From Deferribacterales bacterium Deferri_01 (GTDB lineage: Bacteria; Chrysiogenota; Deferribacteres; Deferribacterales; Geovibrionaceae): DNA of 64,000 bases. Both the position numbers and the translations under genes were made by a program. The notes beneath the pieces are model-generated. The model was not told the DNA's origin. It saw only the letters and a list, made by a program, of their open reading frames with translations, and ran no database searches. This document shows positions 8,955 through 18,593 of the stretch, piece by piece; within the stretch, counting starts at the first letter, position 1, and each line of letters begins with the position of its first letter. The stretch is from positions 62,001 through 126,000 of the forward strand of contig LUZY01000009.1 in the NCBI GenBank assembly GCA_001603805.1. The letters are read 5' to 3'.

Positions 8955-9327
8955 GTGCATCTATAAGTCAAAATGATATGTTACAGTATAAATCAAATGG
9001 CTTTATGTTCATAAAACGGTATTTGAAAAAATTGATAGATAAAAACGATATGTTTATTGGGAATTCTAATCCGCTGATTACTGTTATTGTTTATGAGCAT
9101 GCTAAGTTAAGCTATGGGTATCCACACAGTCTTTTTTAAACCGTTATATCGGAAAATTACCAAGCTGCGTTTGTTTTGTTATTTACTCTGAATATGGCGT
9201 ATTTAGGGACTTGTAGGAGTTCTTGAACCGAGTGTTATTTTTTTTGTCTTTTATAATATGCGAAAAACCGTATTTTCTTCTTTATCAAATTTAAAAAATG
9301 TTTTATTATCGGCGTTGCCAATAGATC

Positions 9328-9370
9328 TTGACAAAAATTTATGTATAATTATAACTGTATACAGTATACA
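9328..9370 (+). promoter_or_regulatory. mdh promoter with the same operator as acnB
   Basis: TTGACA at 9328-9333 and TATAAC at 9350-9355 (16-bp spacing) are followed by TGTATAC (9356-9362), A, GTATACA (9364-9370), the core of the acnB dyad. The operator sits at the start of transcription, about 7 bp further downstream than in acnB. The remaining sequence from 8955 to 9536 is A/T-rich with no credible gene. It gives mdh a leader of about 170 nt with a small hairpin, GAGCC/GGCTC at 9496-9509, shortly before the ribosome site. Confidence 0.68.
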
Positions 9371-9527
9371 TCAGAAAAGAGTTCTAAAAACGTTTTTTCG
9401 GTGTATGAAATGGATGGCGAAACAGACTTTTTGTGAGCAGGTTTTAATGAAAATTGCTGGTTATCGCCAGAAAAGTGTGTACTATGAGGAAATTGGAGCC
9501 TGATGGCTCTGAAACTATATCATATAG

Positions 9528-10511
<984 letters not shown>

Positions 10512-10540
10512 AATAACCGTTATATTTTAAGGCTATATTA

Positions 10541-10642
10541 ACATGGCTCACCAATTAAGGCTTGAAGTTAGCATTGGTTTGGAATACTATTTTTGTGTTT
10601 TAAGCCCTAAGTAAAACAAAACAGCTGGAAGGTGAGCCATGT
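10541..10642 (+). promoter_or_regulatory. sucC leader that can hide the ribosome site and start codon
   Basis: ACATGGCTCACC (10541-10552) is the perfect 12-bp reverse complement of GGTGAGCCATGT (10631-10642), which contains the sucC Shine-Dalgarno and its ATG at 10639. Inside this loop a second helix forms between 10555-10566 and 10599-10610, with one mismatch and one G-U pair. An open frame of 23 codons starts at the ATG inside the left arm (10543) and stops at 10614. Its translation would unwind both helices. This is the layout of a translation-controlling leader; no known riboswitch class was recognised. Confidence 0.65.
10543..10614 (+). CDS. Possible leader peptide upstream of sucC
   Basis: ATG at 10543 opens 23 codons, beginning MAHQLRLEVS and ending in SPK, with TAA at 10612-10614, 24 nt before sucC. 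AAGG at about 10529-10532 could serve as ribosome site. It overlaps the left arm of the sucC leader helix and all of the inner helix, so ribosome passage would change leader folding. It could also be a chance frame; the peptide has no run of one amino acid that would suggest classical attenuation, though it contains adjacent Tyr-Tyr-Phe-Cys. Confidence 0.35.
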   Translation: MAHQLRLEVSIGLEYYFCVLSPK

Positions 10643-11859
10643 ATTTACACGAATTTCAGGCTAAGGGTCTTCTCCGCGAGTACGGTCTTCCCGTACCGGA
10701 CGGAGGAGTAGCATCCACAGCCAGCGACGCTCTCCGTGTCGCAAAAGAGTTGAAAGGAGAAAAATGGGTTCTTAAAGCTCAGGTACACGCAGGCGGAAGG
10801 GGAAAAGCCGGCGGAGTTAAGATTGTTCAGTCATTTTCAGACGTATACGACGAATCCACACACATGCTCGGTATGAAGCTGGTTACGCATCAAACCGGAG
10901 AAGACGGAAAAATAGTCCGCAGGATTCTCATTGAAAAAGCGACTAACATCAAACAGGAAATTTACCTGAGTTTTATGGTGGACAGAGATAATGAGCAGCA
11001 CATCTTAATCGCAAGCGCAGAAGGCGGTACTGAGATTGAGACTCTCGCTGAAAGTAAACCGGATGCCATTATAAAGGAGAAACTCTCCGCTATAAAGGCA
11101 ATGGGGGCTTATCAGGGGAGAAAAATTGCCAAGAAACTCGGGCTTAAAGGCAATCTCCTCAATAAGTTTTCCGCGGTAGTGGTTAAGCTGCACCAAGTCT
11201 TTATGGACTATGACTGCATGCTGCTTGAAATAAACCCCCTCGTCGTAAACAGTGACAATGAAATCGTCTGCCTTGACGCAAAAATCACTGTGGACGACAA
11301 CGCACTCTTCCGTCACTCAAAGATAGAAGAGATGAAGGACTACGGTGAAATGGAGCCTCAGGAAGTAAGAGCCTCCATATATGACCTGTCCTATGTGAGC
11401 ATGGAAGGAAACATCGGCTGCATGGTTAACGGAGCCGGTCTTGCCATGGCGACCATGGACATTATTAAGTCCTTCGGCGGGCAGCCAGCCAACTTCCTCG
11501 ACGTCGGCGGCGGAGCAGACGAGAACAAGGTAAGGGAAGCATTCAGAATCATCCTTACCGACCCGAATGTGAAGGTTATCTTCGTAAACATTTTCGGTGG
11601 TATCGTTCGCTGCGACTTGATAGCCAAAGGCGTTTTGAAAGCGGCAAATGAGGTTCCGGGTGATAAACACGTAGTTCTCAGGCTTGACGGCACAAACGTT
11701 GCTGAAGGTAAGAAAATCATCAACGAGGAAGCCCAGACATCAGGACTGAACATCTATGCGGCAGATACGATGGCAGACGCCGCCCAGCTTGCCGTCAAAC
11801 TCGCAAACGAACCCGCGCCCAATGCTGCTTCTGCGAAGAAGAAAGGGGGGAGCAAATGA
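10639..11859 (+). CDS. sucC: Succinyl-CoA synthetase (ADP/GDP-forming) beta subunit
   Basis: Forms the ATP-grasp subunit that, with SucD, interconverts succinyl-CoA and succinate with nucleotide synthesis. The 406 residues include the ATP-grasp start ([18 protein letters not shown]), the LLEINPLVV metal-binding segment, and the C-terminal [17 protein letters not shown] and [11 protein letters not shown] motifs. The start ATG lies in the sequestering helix of the leader. It overlaps sucD by 4 bp (ATGA), indicating translational coupling. Downstream oor genes supply succinyl-CoA, so the operon completes 2-oxoglutarate to succinate. Confidence 0.97.
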   Translation: MYLHEFQAKGLLREYGLPVPDGGVASTASDALRVAKELKGEKWVLKAQVHAGGRGKAGGVKIVQSFSDVYDESTHMLGMKLVTHQTGEDGKIVRRILIEKATNIKQEIYLSFMVDRDNEQHILIASAEGGTEIETLAESKPDAIIKEKLSAIKAMGAYQGRKIAKKLGLKGNLLNKFSAVVVKLHQVFMDYDCMLLEINPLVVNSDNEIVCLDAKITVDDNALFRHSKIEEMKDYGEMEPQEVRASIYDLSYVSMEGNIGCMVNGAGLAMATMDIIKSFGGQPANFLDVGGGADENKVREAFRIILTDPNVKVIFVNIFGGIVRCDLIAKGVLKAANEVPGDKHVVLRLDGTNVAEGKKIINEEAQTSGLNIYAADTMADAAQLAVKLANEPAPNAASAKKKGGSK

Positions 11860-12737
11860 GCATACTTATAAATAACAGAACCAAGGTGATTGTACAGGGC
11901 CTCACAGGCAGTCAGGGAAAATTCCATGCAGCCAAAATGAAGGAATACGGAACAAATATCGTTGCCGGTGTTGTTCCGGGCAAAGGCGGAGAGAGCGTTG
12001 ACGGCACTCCGGTGTTTGACACTGTTGAAGAAGCTGTCAGAGCTACAGGCGCTAATGCGTCTATAATATATGTTCCGCCTGCGTACGCTGCTGATTCCAT
12101 TATGGAAGCGGTGGACGCAAACCTCGACGTATGCGTGTGCATCACCGAAGGCATCCCCGTGAGAGATATGCTTGCGGTTAAAAGAATGATCAAGACCACA
12201 GGTTCAAGAACAATGCTCATAGGACCCAACTGCCCCGGCGTGATCACACCCGGCGAGTGCAAGATGGGAATTATGCCCGGTGAAATACATACCCCCGGAA
12301 CAGTGGGGATTATCTCAAAATCGGGCACACTGACTTACGAAGCTGTTAAGCAGGTCAGCGCTTACGGTCTTGGTCAGTCAACTTGTGTGGGAATCGGTGG
12401 AGACCCTGTAATAGGGCTTAAATACATCGATCTGCTCGAAATGTTTGAGTACGATGCGCAGACAGAGCTTGTAGTTCTGATAGGCGAAATCGGCGGCCAG
12501 GCAGAAGTGAAAGCAGGGGAATGGATTAAAAACAACTTTTCGAAGCCTGTAGTAAGCTTCATAGCCGGGCAGACCGCACCCAAGGGTAAAAGAATGGGAC
12601 ATGCGGGAGCCATCATCTCCGGTGGAGACGATACAGCGGCATCTAAAATGAAAAGGCTTGCTGAATGCGGTGTTCACGTTGTGGAGCTGCCTTCGGAAAT
12701 CGGCAAGAAAGTTGCCGAGGTTCTTGGGAAAATTTAG
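11856..12737 (+). CDS. sucD: Succinyl-CoA synthetase alpha subunit
   Basis: CoA-binding and phosphohistidine subunit, 293 residues, normal length. The N-terminal CoA site reads [15 protein letters not shown], and [20 protein letters not shown] and [10 protein letters not shown] follow. The active-site histidine is in [14 protein letters not shown]. It overlaps sucC by 4 bp. A perfect hairpin without a T run follows 7 bp after the stop, then the oor genes in the same direction. Confidence 0.97.
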   Translation: MSILINNRTKVIVQGLTGSQGKFHAAKMKEYGTNIVAGVVPGKGGESVDGTPVFDTVEEAVRATGANASIIYVPPAYAADSIMEAVDANLDVCVCITEGIPVRDMLAVKRMIKTTGSRTMLIGPNCPGVITPGECKMGIMPGEIHTPGTVGIISKSGTLTYEAVKQVSAYGLGQSTCVGIGGDPVIGLKYIDLLEMFEYDAQTELVVLIGEIGGQAEVKAGEWIKNNFSKPVVSFIAGQTAPKGKRMGHAGAIISGGDDTAASKMKRLAECGVHVVELPSEIGKKVAEVLGKI

Positions 12738-12744
12738 AAATAAG

Positions 12745-12773
12745 GGCTGTCTGCCTTGGGGCGGCAGACAGCC
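12745..12773 (+). promoter_or_regulatory. Hairpin between sucD and oorD
   Basis: GGCTGTCTGCC (12745-12755) and GGCAGACAGCC (12763-12773) form a perfect 11-bp stem with a 7-nt loop. There is no T run, so it is more likely an mRNA processing or 3' end-stabilising element, or a Rho-type end, than an intrinsic terminator. It separates sucCD from oorDABC. Confidence 0.6.
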
Positions 12774-12885
12774 TGAATATAAAGGTAAAAAAGCTTATTT
12801 TCAGGTCAGATCTCAGCGGCTTAAGACCTGAATCAGCTTTTAACGCGGTAATTTGACGTTACGGCAATTACAAAAGGAGAAGTTA

Positions 12886-13083
12886 ATGGGTAAGGCAGAA
12901 AGCATTAACATTATTGTAGAGTACTGCAAGGGTTGCGAAATCTGCGTAGAACTCTGTCCTACCAAAGTCCTTGATATGAAGGACTTTAAAGCGCACGTCG
13001 CCGACCTCGACAAGTGCATAGCTTGCATGCAGTGCGAGCTTAGGTGTCCCGACTTTGCAATCGAAGTTTATAAAAAAGGCTAA
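12886..13083 (+). CDS. oorD: 2-oxoglutarate:ferredoxin oxidoreductase, delta (ferredoxin-like) subunit
   Basis: A small electron-transfer subunit of 65 residues carrying two [4Fe-4S] motifs: CKGCEICVELCP (residues 14-25) and CIACMQCELRCP. ATG 12886 is chosen because AAGGAG lies just before it; an in-frame TTG at 12853 has no ribosome site. It is first of four genes in the order delta, alpha, beta, gamma, the order known for oorDABC of epsilonproteobacteria. Confidence 0.93.
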   Translation: MGKAESINIIVEYCKGCEICVELCPTKVLDMKDFKAHVADLDKCIACMQCELRCPDFAIEVYKKG

Positions 13084-13095
13084 CAGGAGGAATTT

Positions 13096-14229
13096 GTGGC
13101 TAGAGAAATTAGATTCCTTCAAGGAAACGAAGCAGTATGTGAAGGCGCTCTTTATGCGGGATGCAGATTTTATGCAGGTTACCCCATAACGCCTTCAACC
13201 GAAATCGCGGAAGGTCTTTCGGCTTCACTCCCCAAAGTAGGCGGACGCTTCATCCAGATGGAAGACGAACTTGCTGCTATGGCAGCTACAATAGGCGGTT
13301 CTATCGCAGGCAAAAAATCAATGACGGCAACATCAGGTCCCGGTATGTCCCTTAAAATGGAAAACCTTGGATACGGCTATCTCACAGAGATTCCCTGTGT
13401 TATCGTAAACGTTATGAGGGGCGGTCCCTCAACCGGTCTTCCCACAGGACCCGGACAGTCTGATGTTATGCAGGCTAAATGGGGAACCCACGGTGACCAC
13501 CCGGCAATCGTTCTCACTCCCTCCACAGTACAGGAGCAGCTGAACGAAACAGTAAGAGCATTCAATCTTGCTGAAAAGTACAGGATGCCTGTAATTCTTC
13601 TCACAGATGAAATTATCGGTCACATGAGGGAAGCTATCGAAATTCCCGAACCCGGCGAACTTGAAGTCATCGACCGCAAGAGACCCACATGCGATCCGAA
13701 AGATTATAAACCCTACAAACCCGAAGCAGACCTTGTACCCCCTATGGCTGATTTCGGTTCAGGCTACAGATATCATATAACTGGTCTTAACCACGCTGAA
13801 GACGGTTTTCCCTCAAACAACGGTAAGATGGCTCAGGCTGATGAAATCCGTCAGGAAAACAAAGTTATGCACCACTATGATGATATCGTGAAAGTGGAAG
13901 AGTTTGAGTGTGCTGATGCTGAAATTATAGTTTTTGCATACGGCAGCTCTGCACGCTCCGCTAAAGAAGCCGTTATCAAGGCAAGAGAAGAAGGTGTGAA
14001 AGTTGGTCTTTTCAGACCCCTTACGCTTTGGCCTTTCCCTGAAAAACACCTTGAAAAATATGTCGGCAAAACCAAAAAGTTCATCGTTCCTGAGCTTAAC
14101 CTCGGTATGATCAAACTTGAGGTTGACAGAGTCGTGAAGGGACAGGCAGAGGTTGTCGGCATCAATAAGATAGACTCCGACCCGATCACGCCTGTTGAGA
14201 TCATGGATGAAATCAGGAGGTCTAAGTAA
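13096..14229 (+). CDS. oorA: 2-oxoglutarate:ferredoxin oxidoreductase, alpha subunit
   Basis: Pyrimidine-binding half of a thiamine-diphosphate enzyme that oxidatively decarboxylates 2-oxoglutarate to succinyl-CoA with ferredoxin as acceptor; the reaction is reversible. The 377 residues include AGCRFYAGYPITPSTEIAE, the ATSGPGMSLKMEN loop and a transketolase C-terminal-like domain (FAYGSSARSAKEAV). The start is GTG 13096 after AGGAGG. Its stop overlaps the ATG of oorB by one base. Confidence 0.95.
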   Translation: MAREIRFLQGNEAVCEGALYAGCRFYAGYPITPSTEIAEGLSASLPKVGGRFIQMEDELAAMAATIGGSIAGKKSMTATSGPGMSLKMENLGYGYLTEIPCVIVNVMRGGPSTGLPTGPGQSDVMQAKWGTHGDHPAIVLTPSTVQEQLNETVRAFNLAEKYRMPVILLTDEIIGHMREAIEIPEPGELEVIDRKRPTCDPKDYKPYKPEADLVPPMADFGSGYRYHITGLNHAEDGFPSNNGKMAQADEIRQENKVMHHYDDIVKVEEFECADAEIIVFAYGSSARSAKEAVIKAREEGVKVGLFRPLTLWPFPEKHLEKYVGKTKKFIVPELNLGMIKLEVDRVVKGQAEVVGINKIDSDPITPVEIMDEIRRSK

Positions 14230-15035
14230 TGGCTTACGATTACAGCAAATACCTCAGAGCAGGTAAAATCCCTCATATATGGTGCCCCGGCTGCGGCTAC
14301 GGTATAATCATGAAATCACTTATCAGAGCTATCGACGCCACAGGCATCGATAAGGATGATATAGTTCTTACATCCGGTATCGGCTGTGCCAGCCGTCTTC
14401 CCGGTTATATGGATTTCAACACGCTGCACACCACACACGGACGCTCACTTGCTTTTGCAACAGGCGTTAAAGTGGCTAACCCCAAGCTTAAAGTTATTGC
14501 CCTTGGCGGTGACGGAGACATGACAGCTATCGGCGGTAACCACTTCATTCATGCGTGCAGAAGAAATATTGACATAACATGCTTTGTTTTCAACAACTAT
14601 ATATACGGCATGACAGGCGGTCAGTACTCACCTACTACGCCTAAAAACTCCAAAGCGACAACCGCACCCTACGGCAACGCAGACAACCAGTTTGACATAG
14701 CCCAGCTTGCCATAGGCGCCGGCGCAACTTTTGTTGCGAGAACCACAACTTACCACGCTGTACCCATGGAAAAACTGATTAAGCAGGCGCTTGATCACAA
14801 AGGCTTCAGTGTTGTGGAAATCATGGCTGGCTGCCCCACAGGTTACGGACGCAAAAACAAACAGGGATCTCCCGCTAACATGATCCTCTGGCAGAAAGAA
14901 AATGCGGTTCCCGCTAACAAAGCCAAGGAAATGAGCGAAGAGGAAATGGCGGGTAAATTCGCCATAGGCGTTCTGCATGAAGTTCAGAAAGCTGAGTACG
15001 TAGAAGCTTACGATGCTCAGGTCGGTTTGAAGTAA
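14229..15035 (+). CDS. oorB: 2-oxoglutarate:ferredoxin oxidoreductase, beta subunit
   Basis: Thiamine-diphosphate-binding subunit, 268 residues. The N-terminal WCPGCGYG carries cluster-linked cysteines and the ThDP/Mg motif is GGDGDMTAIGGNHFIHA ending in FNNYIYGMTGGQ. Coupled to oorA by the overlapping TAATG. The SPTTPKNSKATTAPYGN segment is typical of 2-oxoacid enzymes of this branch. Together with sucCD it replaces an NAD-linked 2-oxoglutarate dehydrogenase, none of which is in this window. Confidence 0.95.
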   Translation: MAYDYSKYLRAGKIPHIWCPGCGYGIIMKSLIRAIDATGIDKDDIVLTSGIGCASRLPGYMDFNTLHTTHGRSLAFATGVKVANPKLKVIALGGDGDMTAIGGNHFIHACRRNIDITCFVFNNYIYGMTGGQYSPTTPKNSKATTAPYGNADNQFDIAQLAIGAGATFVARTTTYHAVPMEKLIKQALDHKGFSVVEIMAGCPTGYGRKNKQGSPANMILWQKENAVPANKAKEMSEEEMAGKFAIGVLHEVQKAEYVEAYDAQVGLK

Positions 15036-15048
15036 GGAGTGATTGAAA

Positions 15049-15591
15049 ATGGCTAGAAGTGAGATAAGACTTAGCGGTTCCGGCGGACAGGGTATGATTA
15101 CTGCCGGTATTATCCTTGCCATGGCTGCCTCCGTTTTCGAAGGCAAAAAAGCCATTCAGTCCCAGTCATACGGACCTGAAGCAAGAGGCGGCGCAAGTAA
15201 GGCAGAGGTTATTATCAGTGATGATGATATCTACTACCCTAAAGTTATGAACCCTGATGTTGTTGTGGCTCTTACTCAGGAAGCTGCAGACAAATACTGC
15301 AAAGACCTTAAAGATACAGGTCTTCTGATAGTTGACAACCTCATGGTTAAAAAAGCTCCCGAAGGGAAGTTCAAAGTTATCGGTCTTGACATAATTGTCA
15401 CTGCCGCTGAAAAAGTGGGCAAAGCAATGGTTGCAAACGTTGTGACTCTTGGTGCGCTCAACGCTCTTTGCGACTTTGTTGATCATTCAACCCTTGAGAA
15501 GGCTGTTCTCAGCCGTGTTCCCAGAGGTACGGAAGAGCTTAACAAAAAAGCACTCGCAGCCGGCGCAGAACTTGCAAAAGCAGCGAAATAA
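15049..15591 (+). CDS. oorC: 2-oxoglutarate:ferredoxin oxidoreductase, gamma subunit
   Basis: CoA-binding gamma subunit, 180 residues, with the family start RLSGSGGQGMITAGIILA and QSYGPEARGGASKAEVIISD. ATG 15049 is used, with AAGGAG at 15033-15038; an in-frame TTG six bases earlier is too close to the ribosome site. Last gene of the operon; a strong terminator follows 24 bp later. Confidence 0.94.
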   Translation: MARSEIRLSGSGGQGMITAGIILAMAASVFEGKKAIQSQSYGPEARGGASKAEVIISDDDIYYPKVMNPDVVVALTQEAADKYCKDLKDTGLLIVDNLMVKKAPEGKFKVIGLDIIVTAAEKVGKAMVANVVTLGALNALCDFVDHSTLEKAVLSRVPRGTEELNKKALAAGAELAKAAK

Positions 15592-15615
15592 GAATTATAC
15601 GGATTAAATATCCTT

Positions 15616-15648
15616 AAAAGGCGCTCCTGTTTGGGGCGCCTTTTTTTT
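15616..15648 (+). terminator. oor operon terminator
   Basis: AAAAGGCGC (15616-15624) pairs with GCGCCTTTT (15636-15644), extended inwards by two C-G pairs and a U-G pair, and followed by a run of eight T. Confidence 0.92.
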
Positions 15649-15828
15649 GTGGGAATATTCAGATATCTCCGATGAATATCAAAATCAATACCTGTTAAAA
15701 TTGTGATATCCACATAAAAGTTTTTCTTCAGTTTAAAAAATTCATTATTTGGAATTGAAAAGCCTGTACAATATATAAGATACTGTTATAATATTGTCAA
15801 AAAAGCGTTTGGGAAGGAACATTTTTTA

Positions 15829-17463
15829 ATGATTGGTGAAAATTGTTCTTCGGGAAGCAATGCGGCACTGCTTATTTCTATTCTTGATTCGATAGGCAAG
15901 GGTGTTCTTGTTTTCAACGGTAAAGTTATTTACTGCAACTCCGTTGCTGAGGCTGCTTTAGGTTATTCGGCAGGTAATCTGGAGGGGCGTGAGCCGTGCG
16001 AGATATTCCCTGTGGATTCCAAGCTGCTTAATTCATGTATATTTGAAGAAATTTACGAGTGCAACATGGGCGGCGAGTTTAATTTCCGCACAGCGGATGG
16101 CTCTTTGATCCCAATGAAAAGCGAGATAAAAAGCATCGAATATGAAGGGAAGCATTCATGTCTGGTAATTTTCGATGCAGGGTCATCGGCTGATAAACGT
16201 GTTAAAAAACTTGCTGAAACAGAGCAGCTTTTCCGTATCTTGACAGAAAATTCCTTCGCCGGTATTTATATCTACAAAGATAAATATATTTATGCAAATC
16301 CGGAATATCTCTCCAAAACAGGTTACTCAATGGAAGAGCTTAAGCTTATGTCTCCATGGGAGCTTGTTCATGAGGACGACAGAGCCTTTGTTAAAGAAAA
16401 TGTGACCCGCAGACTGGCCGGCGAAGTTTTCGACCAAAAATACCACGAACGCAAAATAATAACTAAATCGGGGAAGATCAGAACCGTCAGAGTTGCAACA
16501 AATACTGTGATGATTGACGGTGAATTTGCCGGAATTGGCAGCACTATAGATATCTCCGACCTTAAAGAGCTTCAGAATAGTCTTGAGGACAAGGTAAAAG
16601 AAGAGACTTTGAAGCGCTATGAGCAGGAGCAGCTTCTTATACAGCAGTCAAAGCTTGCAGAAATGGGGGCTATGCTCCGTTCAATTGCACACCAGTGGAA
16701 GCAGCCTTTGAGTGCAGTCGGGATGCTTTTGCAGGATATGGTTCGTACGTATAATTCAGGCGAGATGGATAAAAAATATGTCGACTGGGTGCATGATACG
16801 GCATCAGAGCAGATAACTTACATGACAGAGACAGTTAAAGATTTTATGGACTTTCTCCGTCCTTCACAGGAGCGAAGCCTTTTCACAATAGAAGAAGCCC
16901 TGTGGCCAACGCTTAAGATATTTTCACATCAGGCAATTTCCCATGATCTCCACATCGAAATGAAGTGTGACTGGAAAGAGAATGATGATAAAGGCATATC
17001 TGCACATATTAAGAATATTGGCGACTCTAACATACATATAGACTGCAATAAATGCGGACGCAGCGACCTTCGTGTTGAGGGTTATAGAAATGAATTTATG
17101 CAGGTTCTGCTTAATATATTCAATAATGCCAAGGACGCCATTGAAGCCTTGAAGAAAAAAGGGGAACTGACGGAGAGCGGAAAAATATGTATCAGAATAA
17201 CTGATTTTGAAGGTCGTGTCTCAATTGATATTGAGGACAACGGCGGCGGAATTCCTGAAGAGCTGCTGAAGAAAATTTTTGATCCTTATTTCACTACGAA
17301 AAGCTCGGAGCATGGCTCAGGAATAGGCCTTTATATGGTGCGTGCCATAGTTGAAAACAGCATGGGTGGAGAGGTGCGGGTCAGAAACGGCAGTTCAGGC
17401 GCTATTTTCAGTATTATTCTGGACAGACATATCAAACGGGACTCTGCGGCAGGTTCCTGTTAA
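15829..17463 (+). CDS. Soluble PAS-PAS sensor histidine kinase
   Basis: A 544-residue kinase without membrane segments. Two PAS domains (about 12-118 and 130-245) are followed by a short coiled coil, the phosphoacceptor H288 in SIAHQWKQPLSAVG, and an ATPase domain with LNIFNNAKDAIEAL (N box), DNGGGIPEE and GSGIGLYM. An unusual insert before the N box holds a C-x2-C pair (C406, C409). Residue set is complete, so it should be active. No cognate regulator is adjacent. Its 3' end overlaps the convergent fic gene by 32 bp, and no terminator separates them. Confidence 0.93.
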   Translation: MIGENCSSGSNAALLISILDSIGKGVLVFNGKVIYCNSVAEAALGYSAGNLEGREPCEIFPVDSKLLNSCIFEEIYECNMGGEFNFRTADGSLIPMKSEIKSIEYEGKHSCLVIFDAGSSADKRVKKLAETEQLFRILTENSFAGIYIYKDKYIYANPEYLSKTGYSMEELKLMSPWELVHEDDRAFVKENVTRRLAGEVFDQKYHERKIITKSGKIRTVRVATNTVMIDGEFAGIGSTIDISDLKELQNSLEDKVKEETLKRYEQEQLLIQQSKLAEMGAMLRSIAHQWKQPLSAVGMLLQDMVRTYNSGEMDKKYVDWVHDTASEQITYMTETVKDFMDFLRPSQERSLFTIEEALWPTLKIFSHQAISHDLHIEMKCDWKENDDKGISAHIKNIGDSNIHIDCNKCGRSDLRVEGYRNEFMQVLLNIFNNAKDAIEALKKKGELTESGKICIRITDFEGRVSIDIEDNGGGIPEELLKKIFDPYFTTKSSEHGSGIGLYMVRAIVENSMGGEVRVRNGSSGAIFSIILDRHIKRDSAAGSC

Positions 17464-18538
17464 GCTCAAATCCTTCTTCATTCCTGAAAATTATACCTAT
17501 TTCCAAGAGACTTTTGATGTCTTTTGTTCTTTCATCTTCTGAATTACTTTCGTATAGCTTTGAAAAAATCGGATTTTTGAAAAGTTCCTCTTCGGATACT
17601 GTTCTGTCTGCTTCAAAAAGAGCATAAAGCAGTTTGTACTGACGTTCAGAAATCTTATTCTCCGATTTCAGCCACTTGAAAAAATCTTTGACAGCAGATA
17701 TGCGTAAGCCGGCCAGTAAAATATCAGTCACTGTGATGAACGATCTGCATACCCCGGTCAGATAGAAGATAATGAAAGGTGTAAGATCAAATCCGCCGGC
17801 TTTTTCACTTTTTCTGAAACTTCTGTAGTAGTCGGATCTGTTTTCTTTATAATAAATACCTATGGAGCGGTAAAGGTATCTGTAACCGGCTTTTTTAAGA
17901 ATTGCAGCCTCAACGCTGCGTGCTGTCCGCCCGTTGCCGTCACCGAAAGGGTGGATGAGATTGAGATGATAATGCGCCAGACACGCCCTGATAAGCGGAT
18001 GAACGGACTTTATTTCATCTCTGTTAAACCAGTCGCAGAATTCCTTTATGAGTTTTGCAATATCCTTTTCAGGGGGAGAAAAATATTTTATATCGGCTGA
18101 TTTTGTTCTGAAACTGCCCGGAATGTTCCCTTCTGCACGCACATCAAAAGTTATGTGCATATGAAGTCTTTTTATAAAGTCAGGTGTGAGTATAAACGGT
18201 TCAGCAGAAGGAACTATGGAATCTACAAGCCCGTAGACTATCCTGAGATTTGCCAGCGCTTTTTCAGCCGCCGGGCGGTGGTAGCTGTCCTGAAGGATCC
18301 GCAGGAGGTTAAGGGCATCCTCGCTGTTCATATTAATTTTCTGAACTGTGAGGGATGAGTAAATGCATTTGTTAAATATGGTTTCAAGATATGGGTACGC
18401 ATATGGAACAACAGGCAGACTGTTCAGAATGGCAAAGCGTGCATCGGCCTCCTTAAGAAAAGGAGCAATTGTTTTTTCATCGTATTTTCCGCTGAAAGTT
18501 ACACGTTCAAGCCTGTCTGTTATAATCTGCCGAATCAT
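17432..18538 (-). CDS. Fic domain protein with altered inhibitory motif
   Basis: Fic proteins transfer AMP or related groups onto target proteins. The active-site motif HPFGDGNGRTAR (H196-R207) is complete. The N-terminal region corresponds to the Fic_N inhibitory helix of class II proteins, but at the position of the (S/T)xxxE(G/N) motif it reads S62-L-T-V-Q66-K, so the blocking glutamate is glutamine. A winged-helix-like C-terminal part (residues 280-368) follows. 368 residues is usual. No antitoxin gene is adjacent; it lies between two PAS kinases, convergent with one and downstream of the other. Confidence 0.9.
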   Translation of the reverse strand: MIRQIITDRLERVTFSGKYDEKTIAPFLKEADARFAILNSLPVVPYAYPYLETIFNKCIYSSLTVQKINMNSEDALNLLRILQDSYHRPAAEKALANLRIVYGLVDSIVPSAEPFILTPDFIKRLHMHITFDVRAEGNIPGSFRTKSADIKYFSPPEKDIAKLIKEFCDWFNRDEIKSVHPLIRACLAHYHLNLIHPFGDGNGRTARSVEAAILKKAGYRYLYRSIGIYYKENRSDYYRSFRKSEKAGGFDLTPFIIFYLTGVCRSFITVTDILLAGLRISAVKDFFKWLKSENKISERQYKLLYALFEADRTVSEEELFKNPIFSKLYESNSEDERTKDIKSLLEIGIIFRNEEGFELNRNLPQSPV

Positions 18539-18593
18539 CAGCCCCCCGTAAGAGTTACAAGTTTATAATTATAACAGAAAAAAACAGAAAAAC

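Noticed and set aside
8933-9503. Two short plus-strand frames (8933-9139 and 9258-9503) between acnB and mdh
   Set aside because: The first begins inside the terminator and the second spans the mdh promoter and operator; neither has a ribosome site or recognisable protein.
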